Below, piece after piece: positions 7,042 to 16,892 of a stretch of DNA of 44,364 nt. Below the pieces are notes generated by a model. That model was not told the origin of the DNA and made no database searches. It worked only from the letters and a program-made list of their open reading frames with translations. Within the stretch, counting starts at the first letter, position 1. Each line of letters opens with the position of its first letter. The DNA lies in assembly GCA_946478845.1 (NCBI GenBank), contig CAMLDI010000023.1, forward strand, positions 1-44,364, written 5' to 3'. Both the position numbers and the translations under genes were made by a program. The stretch is from an uncultured Paenibacillaceae bacterium (GTDB taxonomy: Bacteria > Bacillota > Bacilli > Aneurinibacillales > Aneurinibacillaceae).

Positions 7042-9501
7042 TTAAACTTCTATTCTTGGTTCTAACCTTATTTTTTTAAGTTCTTCTCCAAAGGTTAAGT
7101 TCAAAAGATTACGTCCTATAGAACCTGGATCATTTACTGTTAATTCTGAGCTGAATTTCATCCAATCAAGGACAACCTCCTGTTCATGATTGGTTAACCC
7201 TATTAATCGATAAGGAAAATCCTGTTCAATAAATGCCATTATAATTTCATGAGGCCGTACCTTTCTTCGTCGAATCAGGGTTGCGCCTTTTCCACCCCGA
7301 CCCTGATTGGAAATCTGGTTAACAGCCGTCCTTTTCACGACCCCTTCTGTTGTAAGCAATTGTATTAATCGTCCATCTTCTTTTTGCAGAAGGTAGGAAT
7401 ATCCAACCTCATCCTCGTCTTCCAATTTCATTCCCTTAACCCCGGCTGTATTGCGTCCTGTTACAGCAACTTCATCAAGACTAAATCGGATGGAATTTCC
7501 TTGATTTGAGATAAGGAGAAGGTCTTCTTCCCCTTTAGCAAAATGTACGAAGAGTACTCCATCATTTTCTTTTACTTTTACCGCAGCAATTCCTCTTTTT
7601 TTCTGATTTGTTCGATATTCCTCCACTTTTGAACGTTTCACCATGCCTTTTTTCGTAACAAACAAGAAGAAGGCATCTTTTATATCATCAAAAGATTCAA
7701 TAGGAATAATAGCTACGATTTTTTGATCTTTTCCTAAAGACAGAACATTAACTACACTGGTTCCTGTATCTTTCCAACGGGAGTCGGGAATTTCATGAAC
7801 AGGTAAGAAGAAGTATTCACCATTTTCTGTAAATAGGAGAAGTTGGTGGATAGTATTGGTTTTTATGAAATACCGAATATGGTCTCCCTCTTTCACACCA
7901 CTTGTTTCAATGGAAGCCCCTGAACTATTAAAGGAACGCATGGATGTCCGTTTAATATATTGTTCTTCCGACAGAGTAACAATGGTCTCTTCAGCGGGAA
8001 CGGTAATGGAAATATCCACTTCCAGATTTTCGATTTCGTCTTCCAGGATGGTGCGGCGATCGTTCCCATATCGGTCTCGAATTTCAATTAATTCTTTTTC
8101 AAGAACGTGATTTAATTTTTTTTCACTGTTTAAAATGCCCCGCCAGGCAGAAATTTTCTTTTCAAGTTCATTTTGTTCTTTTTCATATTTTTTTATGTCT
8201 AAACGGGTTAACTGGTGCAAACGAATCTCTAAAATGGCTTCCGCCTGTTCATATGTAAAATCATATTGTGACATTAATCGGTTGCGGGCATCTTCCCTGC
8301 CATCAGAATTCATAATGGTGTCAATCACTTCCCGCAAGATTGAAATGGCGCGAATAATCCCTTCAACTACATGGAGACGTTTTTCCGCCCGATCTAAATC
8401 ATGCTGGGTACGTCGGGTAATAATTTCTTTCTGGTGGCAAATATAAGATTCTAATATGCCTTTAAGGCCCATTTGTTGAGGGCGAGTATCGGCAATGACT
8501 AACATATTAAAACTATAGGAAATTTGCAAATCTGTTTTCTTAAACAAGTAATTGAGAATTCCTGCCGGATCTGCGTCTTTTCTCACTTCAAGGACAATCC
8601 GTAACCCTTCCCGGTCCGTTTCATCCCTTACTTCTATAAGACCATCAACGTTTTTCTCTAATATTTCCTCTTCAATTTGTGTAACCAGACTCTTTTTCTT
8701 CACCGTATAAGGGATCTCGTCAATAACAATTAATTGGCGTCCCCCTTTTCCTGTTTCCATGTGGGTTTTGGAACGAATAATAATTCGCCCGTTGCCTTTT
8801 TCATAGGCCTTACGGATTTCTGATTTCCCTTGAATAATGCCTCCCCCTGGCAAATCAGGTCCTGGAATATGTTGAATGAGTTCATCAAGGGATAATTTGG
8901 GATTATTAAGCAAAGCAACGGTTCCATTGATGACTTCCCTTAAATTATGGGTCGGAATCTCCGTGGCAAAACCAATGGAAATCCCTGTTACCCCGTTAAC
9001 TAACAAGTTAGGAAAACGGGAAGGAAGAACCACAGGTTCTTTTGTAGTATTGTCGTAGTTAGGAATATAATCAACGGTTTCCTTTTCAATATCCCGTAAC
9101 ATCTCCATAGCGATAGGGGTTAAACGGGCTTCCGTATAACGCATAGCTGCTGCACTATCCCCATCTACTGTACCCCAATGGCCGTGGCCATCAATTAAAG
9201 GCTCCCGCATTTTATGGGCTTGTACAAGATTAACCATGGTTTCATAAATGGACGAATCCCCATGGGGGTGATAATTCCCCATTACATCCCCTACAGTTTT
9301 CGCTGATTTCCGATAGGTTCGATCAGGGGTATTTTTCTCCATATACATGGAATATAGCACTCTTCTTTGTACTGGTTTTAGCCCATCCCGAACATCTGGG
9401 ATGGCCCGGGACAATATAATATAACGTGCATATTCACTAAAACGGGAACGATAAACATCCCGTACACTCATCTGTAAAAAATCTTCATGAGGAAGCCCCA
9501 T
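7042..9501 (-). CDS. parC: DNA topoisomerase IV subunit A
   Basis: Breakage-reunion subunit of topoisomerase IV, which decatenates daughter chromosomes. The QRDR motif YHPHGDSSIYE is near residues 77-87, with the usual Ser83 and Glu87, so no quinolone-resistance change is visible. The catalytic tyrosine is Tyr122 (AAAMRYTEARL). The serine-isoleucine form of the motif and pairing with parE argue for ParC over GyrA. The C-terminal beta-pinwheel repeats occupy about 500-800. At 819 aa it is full length. It starts 7 nt after the parE stop, in one operon. Confidence 0.96.
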   Translation of the reverse strand: MGLPHEDFLQMSVRDVYRSRFSEYARYIILSRAIPDVRDGLKPVQRRVLYSMYMEKNTPDRTYRKSAKTVGDVMGNYHPHGDSSIYETMVNLVQAHKMREPLIDGHGHWGTVDGDSAAAMRYTEARLTPIAMEMLRDIEKETVDYIPNYDNTTKEPVVLPSRFPNLLVNGVTGISIGFATEIPTHNLREVINGTVALLNNPKLSLDELIQHIPGPDLPGGGIIQGKSEIRKAYEKGNGRIIIRSKTHMETGKGGRQLIVIDEIPYTVKKKSLVTQIEEEILEKNVDGLIEVRDETDREGLRIVLEVRKDADPAGILNYLFKKTDLQISYSFNMLVIADTRPQQMGLKGILESYICHQKEIITRRTQHDLDRAEKRLHVVEGIIRAISILREVIDTIMNSDGREDARNRLMSQYDFTYEQAEAILEIRLHQLTRLDIKKYEKEQNELEKKISAWRGILNSEKKLNHVLEKELIEIRDRYGNDRRTILEDEIENLEVDISITVPAEETIVTLSEEQYIKRTSMRSFNSSGASIETSGVKEGDHIRYFIKTNTIHQLLLFTENGEYFFLPVHEIPDSRWKDTGTSVVNVLSLGKDQKIVAIIPIESFDDIKDAFFLFVTKKGMVKRSKVEEYRTNQKKRGIAAVKVKENDGVLFVHFAKGEEDLLLISNQGNSIRFSLDEVAVTGRNTAGVKGMKLEDEDEVGYSYLLQKEDGRLIQLLTTEGVVKRTAVNQISNQGRGGKGATLIRRRKVRPHEIIMAFIEQDFPYRLIGLTNHEQEVVLDWMKFSSELTVNDPGSIGRNLLNLTFGEELKKIRLEPRIEV

Positions 9502-9508
9502 TTTCTTT

Positions 9509-11494
9509 CTACTCCTCCTCCACTACAAACTTTACATTTCGTTCAATCCAATCCCGACGGGGAGGAACTTTATCCCCCATAAGAATGGTAACAATTCGTT
9601 CAGCTTCTGCTGCCTCTGCCAAATCAACCTGAATTAATTTTCTTGTATCCGGATTCATGGTTGTATCCCATAATTGTTCAGCATTCATTTCTCCTAACCC
9701 TTTATAACGTTGAATCTCTGCTTGTTTTCCTAACTTTTTCATGCCTGCCATTCTTTCTTCTTCCGTCCAGGCATAGATAATGTCCTGTCCTTTTTTCCCT
9801 TGTTTATAAACTTTATACAGGGGCGGTTGGGCGATAAATACCTTTCCCCGTCTAATTAATTCGGGAAAATAACGATAAAACAGGGTCAATAATAAAATCT
9901 GTATATGTGAACCGTCATAGTCCGCATCAGTCATGACAATAATCTTATCGAAAGCGCAGAGATTTGCATTAAAATCATCGCCAATTCCAGTCCCAAGAAC
10001 TTCAACAATGGTGTTGATTTCTTCGTTACCATTAGGGCCAATTACTTCATAAATTTTCTTCTTTTCTACATTGATTGGTTTGCCACGCAAGCTTAAGACT
10101 GCCTGGAAATTCCGATCCCGCCCGTTAATGGCAGAACCCCCTGCACTATCCCCTTCTACAATAAATAGTTCATTGCGGTTAGGGTCCTTTTTGCTAGGTG
10201 GGGTATATTTATCGCTAATGGTGCGTTTGCTTTTCTTTTTTCCCTTTTTATTGGGATTTCGTAATGCTTCTGCAGCCTTTTTAATTTCTTCTTTAATTCT
10301 TCTTGATTCAATCGCTCGATCAATAATTAAACGGGCAATATCCGGGTTTTCTTCTAAGAAGTAATTCATTTTTTCCCCAATATAGCTTTCAACAGCGGAT
10401 CGCGCTTCCTCACTGCCTAACTTTTCTTTCGTTTGGCTTTCAAACTGGGGATCTTCCATACGAATGCTTAAAACAGCCATTAATCCTTCACGATAATCAT
10501 TGCCGCTTAAATTCTTGTCATTTTTTTTCAGAAGTCCATTTTTTCGCGCATAATCATTCAATACTTTTGTAAAAGCATTGCGAAACCCAGAAACATGGGT
10601 CCCTTCATCAATAGTGGGAATGGTATTTACATAGGAAAGCAGGTTTTCCGATGTGTTGTCATTGTATTGAAATGCCAATTCAATTTCAATATTTTCTTTC
10701 TCCCCTTCAAAATATACCGTGGGATGAAGGGTATATTTCCCATCATTTAAATAATCAATAAATGCTTTAATTCCATCGGCATAGTGAAAGCTTTCTTCTT
10801 GTTTATTTCCTTCCCTTTCATCTACAAGATGGAATGTAACCCCTTTCATAAGGAAGGCCGTATCACGGATTCGTTCTTTTAATACATCATATTGAAAGGA
10901 AATATTGCCAAATACCCGGGCATCGGGCTTAAAAGTCACCCGTGTCCCATGGCGGCGGGTATTTCCAACAACATCAAGGCCAGTAACAGGAATCCCTACC
11001 TGGGGTTCCATGGTTCCATCAGATTCCACTTCTTCTCTATATTCAAATCGTTGCCGATAAATTTGCCCATCCCGATGGATTTCAACTTCTAACCATTCAG
11101 ATAATGCATTAACGACACTGGCACCAACCCCGTGTAATCCCCCGGATTTCTTATACCCGCTGCCTCCGCCAAATTTTCCGCCAGCATGTAGCACTGTAAA
11201 GACCACCGTTGGCGTAGGAATACCTTCATCTTTATTAATTCCTGTGGGAATCCCCCGCCCATCATCTTCTACAGTAATGCTATTATCTTTATGAATGATT
11301 ACTTTTATAGTTTTGCAGTATCCTGCCAGCACTTCGTCCTTTGAATTATCGATGATCTCCCAGACTAAATGATGGAGTCCCCGGTTTCCTGTAGATCCAA
11401 TGTACATCCCTGGACGCACACGGACAGCAGTCAATCCTTTTAAGACACGGATATCTTCTTCGTTATATTCAACCGATGCCTGTTGTTGACTCAC
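9509..11494 (-). CDS. parE: DNA topoisomerase IV subunit B
   Basis: ATPase subunit of topoisomerase IV. The GHKL ATPase region spans about 10-220, with VRPGMYIGS, EIIDNSKDEVLAG and GGLHGVGASVVNALS. The TOPRIM region has EGDSAGGSA and TDADYDGSHIQ, and the C-terminus has the conserved QRYKGLGEMN segment. At 661 aa it is complete. It is the promoter-proximal gene of parE-parC, and a GGGGGAG ribosome site precedes the ATG. Confidence 0.96.
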   Translation of the reverse strand: MSQQQASVEYNEEDIRVLKGLTAVRVRPGMYIGSTGNRGLHHLVWEIIDNSKDEVLAGYCKTIKVIIHKDNSITVEDDGRGIPTGINKDEGIPTPTVVFTVLHAGGKFGGGSGYKKSGGLHGVGASVVNALSEWLEVEIHRDGQIYRQRFEYREEVESDGTMEPQVGIPVTGLDVVGNTRRHGTRVTFKPDARVFGNISFQYDVLKERIRDTAFLMKGVTFHLVDEREGNKQEESFHYADGIKAFIDYLNDGKYTLHPTVYFEGEKENIEIELAFQYNDNTSENLLSYVNTIPTIDEGTHVSGFRNAFTKVLNDYARKNGLLKKNDKNLSGNDYREGLMAVLSIRMEDPQFESQTKEKLGSEEARSAVESYIGEKMNYFLEENPDIARLIIDRAIESRRIKEEIKKAAEALRNPNKKGKKKSKRTISDKYTPPSKKDPNRNELFIVEGDSAGGSAINGRDRNFQAVLSLRGKPINVEKKKIYEVIGPNGNEEINTIVEVLGTGIGDDFNANLCAFDKIIVMTDADYDGSHIQILLLTLFYRYFPELIRRGKVFIAQPPLYKVYKQGKKGQDIIYAWTEEERMAGMKKLGKQAEIQRYKGLGEMNAEQLWDTTMNPDTRKLIQVDLAEAAEAERIVTILMGDKVPPRRDWIERNVKFVVEEE

Positions 11495-11545
11495 AATTCT
11501 CCCCCCTACACTTTTCTTCCCCGACCTTACTTTAGAGAAAAAGAA

Positions 11546-11577
11546 GCTTTCCTTATCTATTAAAGAAGTCGGAAAGC
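11546..11577 (-). terminator. Terminator of thiE
   Basis: GCTTTCC/GGAAAGC stem with an 18-nt loop that contains the thiE stop codon. On the minus strand it is followed by TTCTTTTTCTC. A moderate hairpin. Confidence 0.5.
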
Positions 11578-12207
11578 AAGCAATTCTTTTAATTTTAACG
11601 TAGCTTTTTCAGGATCAGGTTGTCCCACAATTGCAGAGATAACAGCTAAACCATTAGCCCCCCGTTCTAATACTTCTTTACCATTTTCGGCATTGATGCC
11701 TCCAATTCCTACCATAGGAATATCTGTAATGGAACGTATTTCTTCAACAAGGGCTGGTGTAACAGGTTCACCTGCATCATCTTTACTTTTCGTTGCGTAA
11801 ATACTGCCAACACCTAAGTAATCTGCTCCCAATTGTAAGGCCAGGCGAGCTTCCTCCATACTGGAAGCGGAAACCCCAATAAACATCTCTTCTCCTACAA
11901 TCCGTCTGGTTTCATCAGCTGGGATGTCTTCTTGTCCCACATGGACACCATCCGCTTCTAATAGCATGGCCACATCAATACGGTCATTTACCACAAACAA
12001 AACATTGTTTTCCTTGCATAATTTCCTTATTTTGCGTCCAACTTCTAATACATCTTTTAATGGCTTATTTTTTTCCCGCAGTTGGATCACATCGACTCCT
12101 CCTGCAATAGCTTTACTGGCAATTTCTATAGGAGAAAGGCCATTGACCGATTCAATCCCCATAACCAGGTAGACACCTAAACGATTGTCTAATTTTATCT
12201 TTTTCAT
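11560..12207 (-). CDS. thiE: Thiamine-phosphate synthase
   Basis: Joins the HMP-pyrophosphate and thiazole-phosphate moieties to make thiamine phosphate; cytoplasmic TIM barrel. Visible motifs are VIQLREKN, FVVNDRIDVAML, ADGVHVGQEDIP, IGVSASS, YLGVGSIYATKSKDDAG and VGIGGINAENG. The start at 12207 gives MKKIKLDNRLGVYLVMG with AAGGGG seven bases upstream. The longer open frame to 12279 would add 24 residues unlike the family and overlap thiM. Length is then 215 aa, normal for ThiE. It lies 10 nt after thiM and is co-transcribed. Confidence 0.94.
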   Translation of the reverse strand: MKKIKLDNRLGVYLVMGIESVNGLSPIEIASKAIAGGVDVIQLREKNKPLKDVLEVGRKIRKLCKENNVLFVVNDRIDVAMLLEADGVHVGQEDIPADETRRIVGEEMFIGVSASSMEEARLALQLGADYLGVGSIYATKSKDDAGEPVTPALVEEIRSITDIPMVGIGGINAENGKEVLERGANGLAVISAIVGQPDPEKATLKLKELLAFRLL

Positions 12208-12217
12208 TTGAATCCCC

Positions 12218-13021
12218 TTATTTTTGCTGTATACGTGCACATTGTTCCACCAATTGGGGTGAAATTTCATAAAGAGCATCTAAGAAAGCAATTTGAAATG
12301 AGCCGGGATTATTGGTTTGTTGTCTGGCAATTTCCGCTGCAACTCCGTAGGCCGCTATCCCGGATGTAGCTGCTACCAGGTAATCTTTTTCCACTGCGGC
12401 AAAAGCCCCAAGTACTGAGGTTAATAAACAACCTGTCCCTGTAACAAGGGTAAGCATTTCATCTCCATTACTTACTGTATATAAGGACTTGCCATCTGTA
12501 ATCACATCTACTTTCCCAGTGATCGCTACAACAGAATTTAATTGATTCGCTGCATTTCGGGCTAACTCCTCTACATCCCCGCCAACTTTTCCTGCATCCA
12601 CCCCTTTAATTTCCCAGGCTTGGCCTATACTATTGGCAATTTCCGCTGCATTCCCACGAATAATAGCGATATCTAATTCCCGGCAAATCCTTTGGGCAAC
12701 TTCTGTGCGATAAGGAGTAGCTCCTGCACCCACTGGGTCGAAAATTACCGGAACCCCATGTTGATTGGCTGATTTGCCAGCAATCATCATCGCTTCTACG
12801 GTTTCAGCAGTTAAAGTTCCCATATTGAGAACAAGGGCGCCTGCAATTTTCGCCATATCCGCAACTTCTTCATGAGCATACGCCATTACCGGAGATGCCC
12901 CTAATGCATAAAGGCCATTTGCTGTAAAATTTGTCACAACAACATTTGTAATATTATGTACCAGGGGTTTTTTCTCCCGAACTTTTCTTAACAATTCTCC
13001 AGCCATTGTTGCAATTCCCAT
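12218..13021 (-). CDS. thiM: Hydroxyethylthiazole kinase
   Basis: Phosphorylates hydroxyethylthiazole in thiamine salvage. The sequence shows [33 protein letters not shown] and the phosphate-binding [17 protein letters not shown]. The start at 13021 ([11 protein letters not shown]) has AGGAGGG seven bases upstream and gives 267 aa, the family norm; the frame is open to 13186 but the extra residues overlap the upstream gene. With thiE it forms a two-gene salvage unit. No TPP riboswitch (THI box) is visible in the 83-nt spacer upstream, so transcription may come through from the proline genes or a weak local promoter. Confidence 0.94.
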   Translation of the reverse strand: MGIATMAGELLRKVREKKPLVHNITNVVVTNFTANGLYALGASPVMAYAHEEVADMAKIAGALVLNMGTLTAETVEAMMIAGKSANQHGVPVIFDPVGAGATPYRTEVAQRICRELDIAIIRGNAAEIANSIGQAWEIKGVDAGKVGGDVEELARNAANQLNSVVAITGKVDVITDGKSLYTVSNGDEMLTLVTGTGCLLTSVLGAFAAVEKDYLVAATSGIAAYGVAAEIARQQTNNPGSFQIAFLDALYEISPQLVEQCARIQQK

Positions 13022-13104
13022 ATAAACACCCTCCTGAACAAAATATCTTTCTCCATGATAGCGATTATGTCCTAAAAAAGTCAAAAAAAAAAGAAACAAA
13101 AGTT

Positions 13105-14013
13105 CTATTTTTTTAAAATGCCCTTTAATACAAACCAGAGATTCGCTGGCCGTTCTGCCAATCGACGCAAGAAATAACCATACCAATCCCTGCCAAAAGG
13201 AATATATAAACGTACTTTTTCCCCTTCAGCCAGAATTTTTCTCTGTAAATCTGGCCGGATGCCATATAACATTTGAAATTCATATCGTTCTTTAGATATT
13301 TCCTGTTTTTTTACAAAAGCCAGTGTGAAATCAATGATTTTCTCATCATGGGTTGCAATGGCTGTATATGGACCCTGAGAAAGATGTAATGTGATCATTT
13401 GTTTAAATTGTTCATCTACATCTCTTTTCCGCCTGAAGGCCACTGTTTCCGGTTCTAAATAAGCTCCCTTAACCAGCCGTAAAGAATACTTTCTTAATTG
13501 ATTGACGTCATGTAAGGAGCGATAAAGATAGGCCTGAATCACTGTTCCTACATTCGGATAAGCCATGGCCATTTTTTTAAAGAGATTCAAAGTTTGTTGT
13601 AAACATACATAATCCTCCATATCAATTCGCACAAAGATCCCCAAACGCTGTGCTTCATCCAGGATCCTGCGTAGATTTTCTTCACAACATTCCGAATTAA
13701 AGCGTAATCCTAATTGAGAAAGTTTGAGAGATACATTACATACTGCCTTTCTTTTCCCAATTCCCTGTAAAAGTTCTATGCAAATCTTCGTTGCCATTTG
13801 GGAATCTTCCCAGGTCACTGTATTTTCTCCTAAATAATCAAGGGTACAGGAATATCCCTGTTTATTTAAACATTCAACCTGATTCAAGGCTTCCTCAATG
13901 GTTTCTCCTGCAACAAACCGATTCACACCAAGCATCTTTTTCCTTTTCTCCACAATGCGGCGGATTTTCTCACTGCGGGATAGAAAGAGAAGAAATTTTT
14001 TCAGGATACTCAT
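13105..14013 (-). CDS. Proline dehydrogenase
   Basis: FAD enzyme oxidising proline to pyrroline-5-carboxylate. Typical segments are [11 protein letters not shown] (about 93-103), [32 protein letters not shown] and the C-terminal [21 protein letters not shown]. It is a 302-aa monofunctional enzyme, like Bacillus PutB/FadM, without the PutA dehydrogenase fusion. Its ATG overlaps the stop of the upstream P5C dehydrogenase gene (ATGA), so the two steps are translationally coupled. I leave the symbol blank because putB, fadM and prodh naming cannot be separated here. Confidence 0.94.
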   Translation of the reverse strand: MSILKKFLLFLSRSEKIRRIVEKRKKMLGVNRFVAGETIEEALNQVECLNKQGYSCTLDYLGENTVTWEDSQMATKICIELLQGIGKRKAVCNVSLKLSQLGLRFNSECCEENLRRILDEAQRLGIFVRIDMEDYVCLQQTLNLFKKMAMAYPNVGTVIQAYLYRSLHDVNQLRKYSLRLVKGAYLEPETVAFRRKRDVDEQFKQMITLHLSQGPYTAIATHDEKIIDFTLAFVKKQEISKERYEFQMLYGIRPDLQRKILAEGEKVRLYIPFGRDWYGYFLRRLAERPANLWFVLKGILKK

Positions 14014-15554
14014 ATTTTTTCAGAACTAAGTTTTGCCTGTGTAAAATGCAATAAATAATCTTTTCCCCCTGCTTTGGAATCTGTTCCAGACATATTAAAT
14101 CCGCCAAAGGGGTGTCCCCCAACCATAGCCCCTGTACACTTTCTATTAAAATAAAGGTTTCCTACGTGAAATTCTTCTCTCGCTTTTTCAATTAAATTCC
14201 GGTCTTTTGTAAACAATGCCCCTGTCAAACCATAGTCCGTACCATTTGCAATTTCCATGGCCTGGGCAAAATCTTTAGCCCGTGTAAAAGCAATGACAGG
14301 CCCAAAAATTTCTTCTTTCATGATACGGGCGCCTGGATCCACCTCTGAAAAAATGGTAGGTTGAATAAAATAACCTCCATCTCCAGCTTTTCCCCCGCCA
14401 CACACCAATTCCCCTTCTTTTCTTCCAATCTCAATATAAGATTGGATTTTTTCATATGCCGCCTGATCAATCACAGGTCCTATATCCTTTGTTGGATCAA
14501 TAGCTTCTCCAATGGCCAATCCCTTTGTTTTATCTACTACACGAGAAAGCAATTCATCATAAACCTTTTCATGGGCTATCACCCGGGAACAGGCAGAACA
14601 TTTTTGTCCTGCAAAACCAAAAGCAGAGGCAACGATGGCTTCCGCTGCCAGTTTTAAATCCCCATCTTCATGGACAACAATGGCATCTTTTCCACCCATT
14701 TCAGCAACCACTCGTTTTAACCAGATTTGCCCTGGGTGTACTTTTGCCGCCCGTTCATAAATTCGAATTCCTACCTCTTTAGACCCTGTAAAGGAAACAA
14801 ACCTTGTTTTGGGATGATCAACAAGATAATCCCCGATTTCTCCTCCGGGGCCTGTAACTAAATTAACTACACCTGGAGGCATTCCTGCATCTTCTAACAA
14901 TTTGACAAAGGTATAGGCAATCACCGGAGTTGTACTTGCTGGCTTTAAGATGATCGTATTCCCTGTAACCATGGCAGCAGCAGTCATGCCAACTAAAATA
15001 GCCAGCGGGAAATTCCATGGGGGTATGACAATACCCACTCCAAGGGGAATATAATTTAACCAATTATCTTCACCAGGTAAAGATTCTAAAGGCTGCCTTT
15101 CCGCCAAATTCATCATTTGTCTCCCATAATACTCAAGGAAATCAATGGCTTCCGCTGTATCTCCATCAGCTTCAATCCAACTTTTTCCTGCTTCAAAACA
15201 AAGCAAGGCATTAAATTCAAATTTCCTCCGCCGTAGAAGTTGTGCGCTTTTAAATAGAAGGCGAGCCCTGCTCTCCGGACTTGTTTTTTTCCAGAAGGAA
15301 AAGGCATGAACAGCTTGCTCTATTGCCTCCTCTGCTTCCCCTATTCCAGCAGAAGCAGCTAAGCCAATGACTTCATTTTTTTTAGATGGATTAATAGATG
15401 TAATCCATCGTCCCGTTTTCACTTGTTTTCCTCCTATAATTAACGGGGTTTCACTGCCTAAATTTCTTCCAACCTGGTGAATGGCTTTTTCCATTTCCCT
15501 GCGATTTTCGGGGACCGAAAAAGGAGTTAATGGTTCGTTCATAAACGGGATCAT
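14010..15554 (-). CDS. rocA: 1-pyrroline-5-carboxylate dehydrogenase
   Basis: NAD-dependent aldehyde dehydrogenase producing glutamate from pyrroline-5-carboxylate/glutamate semialdehyde. The 514-aa length matches the RocA/PutC group. Visible are the cofactor stretch PPWNFPLAILVGMTAAA, the glutamate motif VAEMGGKDAIVV, the catalytic cysteine motif GFAGQKCSACSR and the typical C-terminus GGFNMSGTDSKAGGKDYL. A GGGGGA site lies six bases before the ATG. It is first gene of the proline-degradation pair. putC would be an equally valid name, as the neighbour is proline dehydrogenase. Confidence 0.93.
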   Translation of the reverse strand: MIPFMNEPLTPFSVPENRREMEKAIHQVGRNLGSETPLIIGGKQVKTGRWITSINPSKKNEVIGLAASAGIGEAEEAIEQAVHAFSFWKKTSPESRARLLFKSAQLLRRRKFEFNALLCFEAGKSWIEADGDTAEAIDFLEYYGRQMMNLAERQPLESLPGEDNWLNYIPLGVGIVIPPWNFPLAILVGMTAAAMVTGNTIILKPASTTPVIAYTFVKLLEDAGMPPGVVNLVTGPGGEIGDYLVDHPKTRFVSFTGSKEVGIRIYERAAKVHPGQIWLKRVVAEMGGKDAIVVHEDGDLKLAAEAIVASAFGFAGQKCSACSRVIAHEKVYDELLSRVVDKTKGLAIGEAIDPTKDIGPVIDQAAYEKIQSYIEIGRKEGELVCGGGKAGDGGYFIQPTIFSEVDPGARIMKEEIFGPVIAFTRAKDFAQAMEIANGTDYGLTGALFTKDRNLIEKAREEFHVGNLYFNRKCTGAMVGGHPFGGFNMSGTDSKAGGKDYLLHFTQAKLSSEKI

Positions 15555-15639
15555 TTTAGTTCCCCCTTTTTTTAAGTTACTACTATGTTTACGAATATAG
15601 AAAAAGGGATATGCTGGGGAAATTTTATAACAAAGTCGA

Positions 15640-15674
15640 GAACACCCGCGACTTCAGTCGTAGGAGGTTCATTG
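15640..15674. mobile_element. Relic resembling the right end of an IS200/IS605-group element
   Basis: The stretch CCCGCGACTTCAGTCGTAGG followed by AGGTTCA folds into an imperfect hairpin (CGAC/GTCG, TTCA loop). It resembles the subterminal hairpin and end of tnpB-carrying IS200/IS605 elements, typically GACTTtAGTCGTGGGAGGTTCA. No transposase, tnpB or matching left end lies nearby, so this would be a solo end. Similarity is by memory only. Confidence 0.4.
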
Positions 15675-15728
15675 AAAATTAAAATAATTAATGTTAGAAT
15701 TTTGTAAAAAAGCGATGGGAGGGATATT

Positions 15729-16673
15729 ATGAATCATTTATCAGTAAAAGATATAGGAAATGATATTTATGAAATTGCACTTATTGATGCAGCAGAAACT
15801 GGAAGATCCACAGGCTTTCTAATTAACAGTAAAGAAAAAACCATCGTAGAAGTGGGGGCAAGTGTGTCTGTTCCCCGGATTCTTCAGGCCCTTGATGATT
15901 TAAACATTCCTTATGAAGAAATTCGTTATGTCATTGTTACTCATATCCATTTAGACCATTCAGGCGGAGCCGGTTTATTATTAAATTATTTGCCCAATGC
16001 AAAAATTATTGTCCATCCCAAAGGTGCCAGACATCTGATTGATCCCTCTAAGCTTATTGCAAGTGCCCAGCAGGTATATGGGGAAAGTTTTGAACCCTTG
16101 TTTGCACCTATTGAGGCTATTCCTGAAGAACGGGTAATTATCGCAGAAGATGGAATGTCTTTAAACATTGGAGAGGAACGTCCCCTTGTTTTTTATCATA
16201 GCCCTGGACATGCTTACCATCATATCATCATTCACGATCCAAAAAGTAAAGGATTATTCTCTGGTGATGCTTTCGGGATTAACTTCCCTCTTTTTGAAGA
16301 AATGGGGGTTCGTTATGTAGTACCTACTTCTTCACCAACCCAATTTAATCCTGAAGCCATGGCTGATACCATCGAAAAAGTGAAACCCCTGGGTATTGAG
16401 AACATTTTTTTTACCCATTTTGGCGCATGGGATAACGCTGAACAAGTAATAGAGCGAATGTTAAATTTAATTCCCATTTACGTGGAACTGGCAGAAAAAG
16501 GATATAAAAACAACCCAACATGGGAAAGCATTGCCAGTGAACTACGGGCCTATTATCATACTGAACTTAAGGAATTTGGCGTTCCCGAAAACCATCCCTA
16601 TTTAACCAGCCTTGAATTAGATACAGAATTAAATGCAAAGGGATTGCTTCACTATTTAGAAACCAAAAATTAA
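15729..16673 (+). CDS. Metallo-beta-lactamase-fold hydrolase
   Basis: A 314-aa MBL-fold enzyme with the metal-binding motif THIHLDHSGG (HxHxDH, near residues 77-82). Further expected ligands are the His in HSPGHAYHH, the Asp in LFSGDAFG and the His in FFTHFG. A C-terminal extension of about 90 residues follows the core. The substrate is not evident; such proteins include thioesterase-like and glyoxalase-like hydrolases. GGAGGG precedes the ATG by six bases. It is monocistronic, with its own terminator, and divergent from rocA. Confidence 0.88.
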   Translation: MNHLSVKDIGNDIYEIALIDAAETGRSTGFLINSKEKTIVEVGASVSVPRILQALDDLNIPYEEIRYVIVTHIHLDHSGGAGLLLNYLPNAKIIVHPKGARHLIDPSKLIASAQQVYGESFEPLFAPIEAIPEERVIIAEDGMSLNIGEERPLVFYHSPGHAYHHIIIHDPKSKGLFSGDAFGINFPLFEEMGVRYVVPTSSPTQFNPEAMADTIEKVKPLGIENIFFTHFGAWDNAEQVIERMLNLIPIYVELAEKGYKNNPTWESIASELRAYYHTELKEFGVPENHPYLTSLELDTELNAKGLLHYLETKN

Positions 16674-16781
16674 CACCAATGTACAGAAACTGTAACAATT
16701 GATTATACCAAATTATTAGGGAAACAAGTATACTTTAAGTAGTAACTTTACTCCTTTCAATGCTTTTTTCCCCACCTTCCG

Positions 16782-16816
16782 GACATGAAAATATAAATTT
16801 CATGTCTATTTTTTTT
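16782..16816 (+). terminator. Terminator after the MBL-fold gene
   Basis: GACATGAAA/TTTCATGTC, 9 bp with a 7-nt loop, followed by TATTTTTTTT. It lies about 110 nt after the stop. Confidence 0.8.
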
Positions 16817-16851
16817 AGAATTTTTTAAGTAACTTTTATCCCATTTTTTCG

Positions 16852-16857
16852 TATAAT
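16852..16857 (+). promoter_or_regulatory. -10 hexamer upstream of the prohibitin-like gene
   Basis: Perfect TATAAT 35 nt before the ATG, directly after the previous terminator. No good -35 is seen at 16-18 nt. Confidence 0.4.
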
Positions 16858-16892
16858 CAGGTACAGGAATGACCAATTAAGGGGGGAATCTA

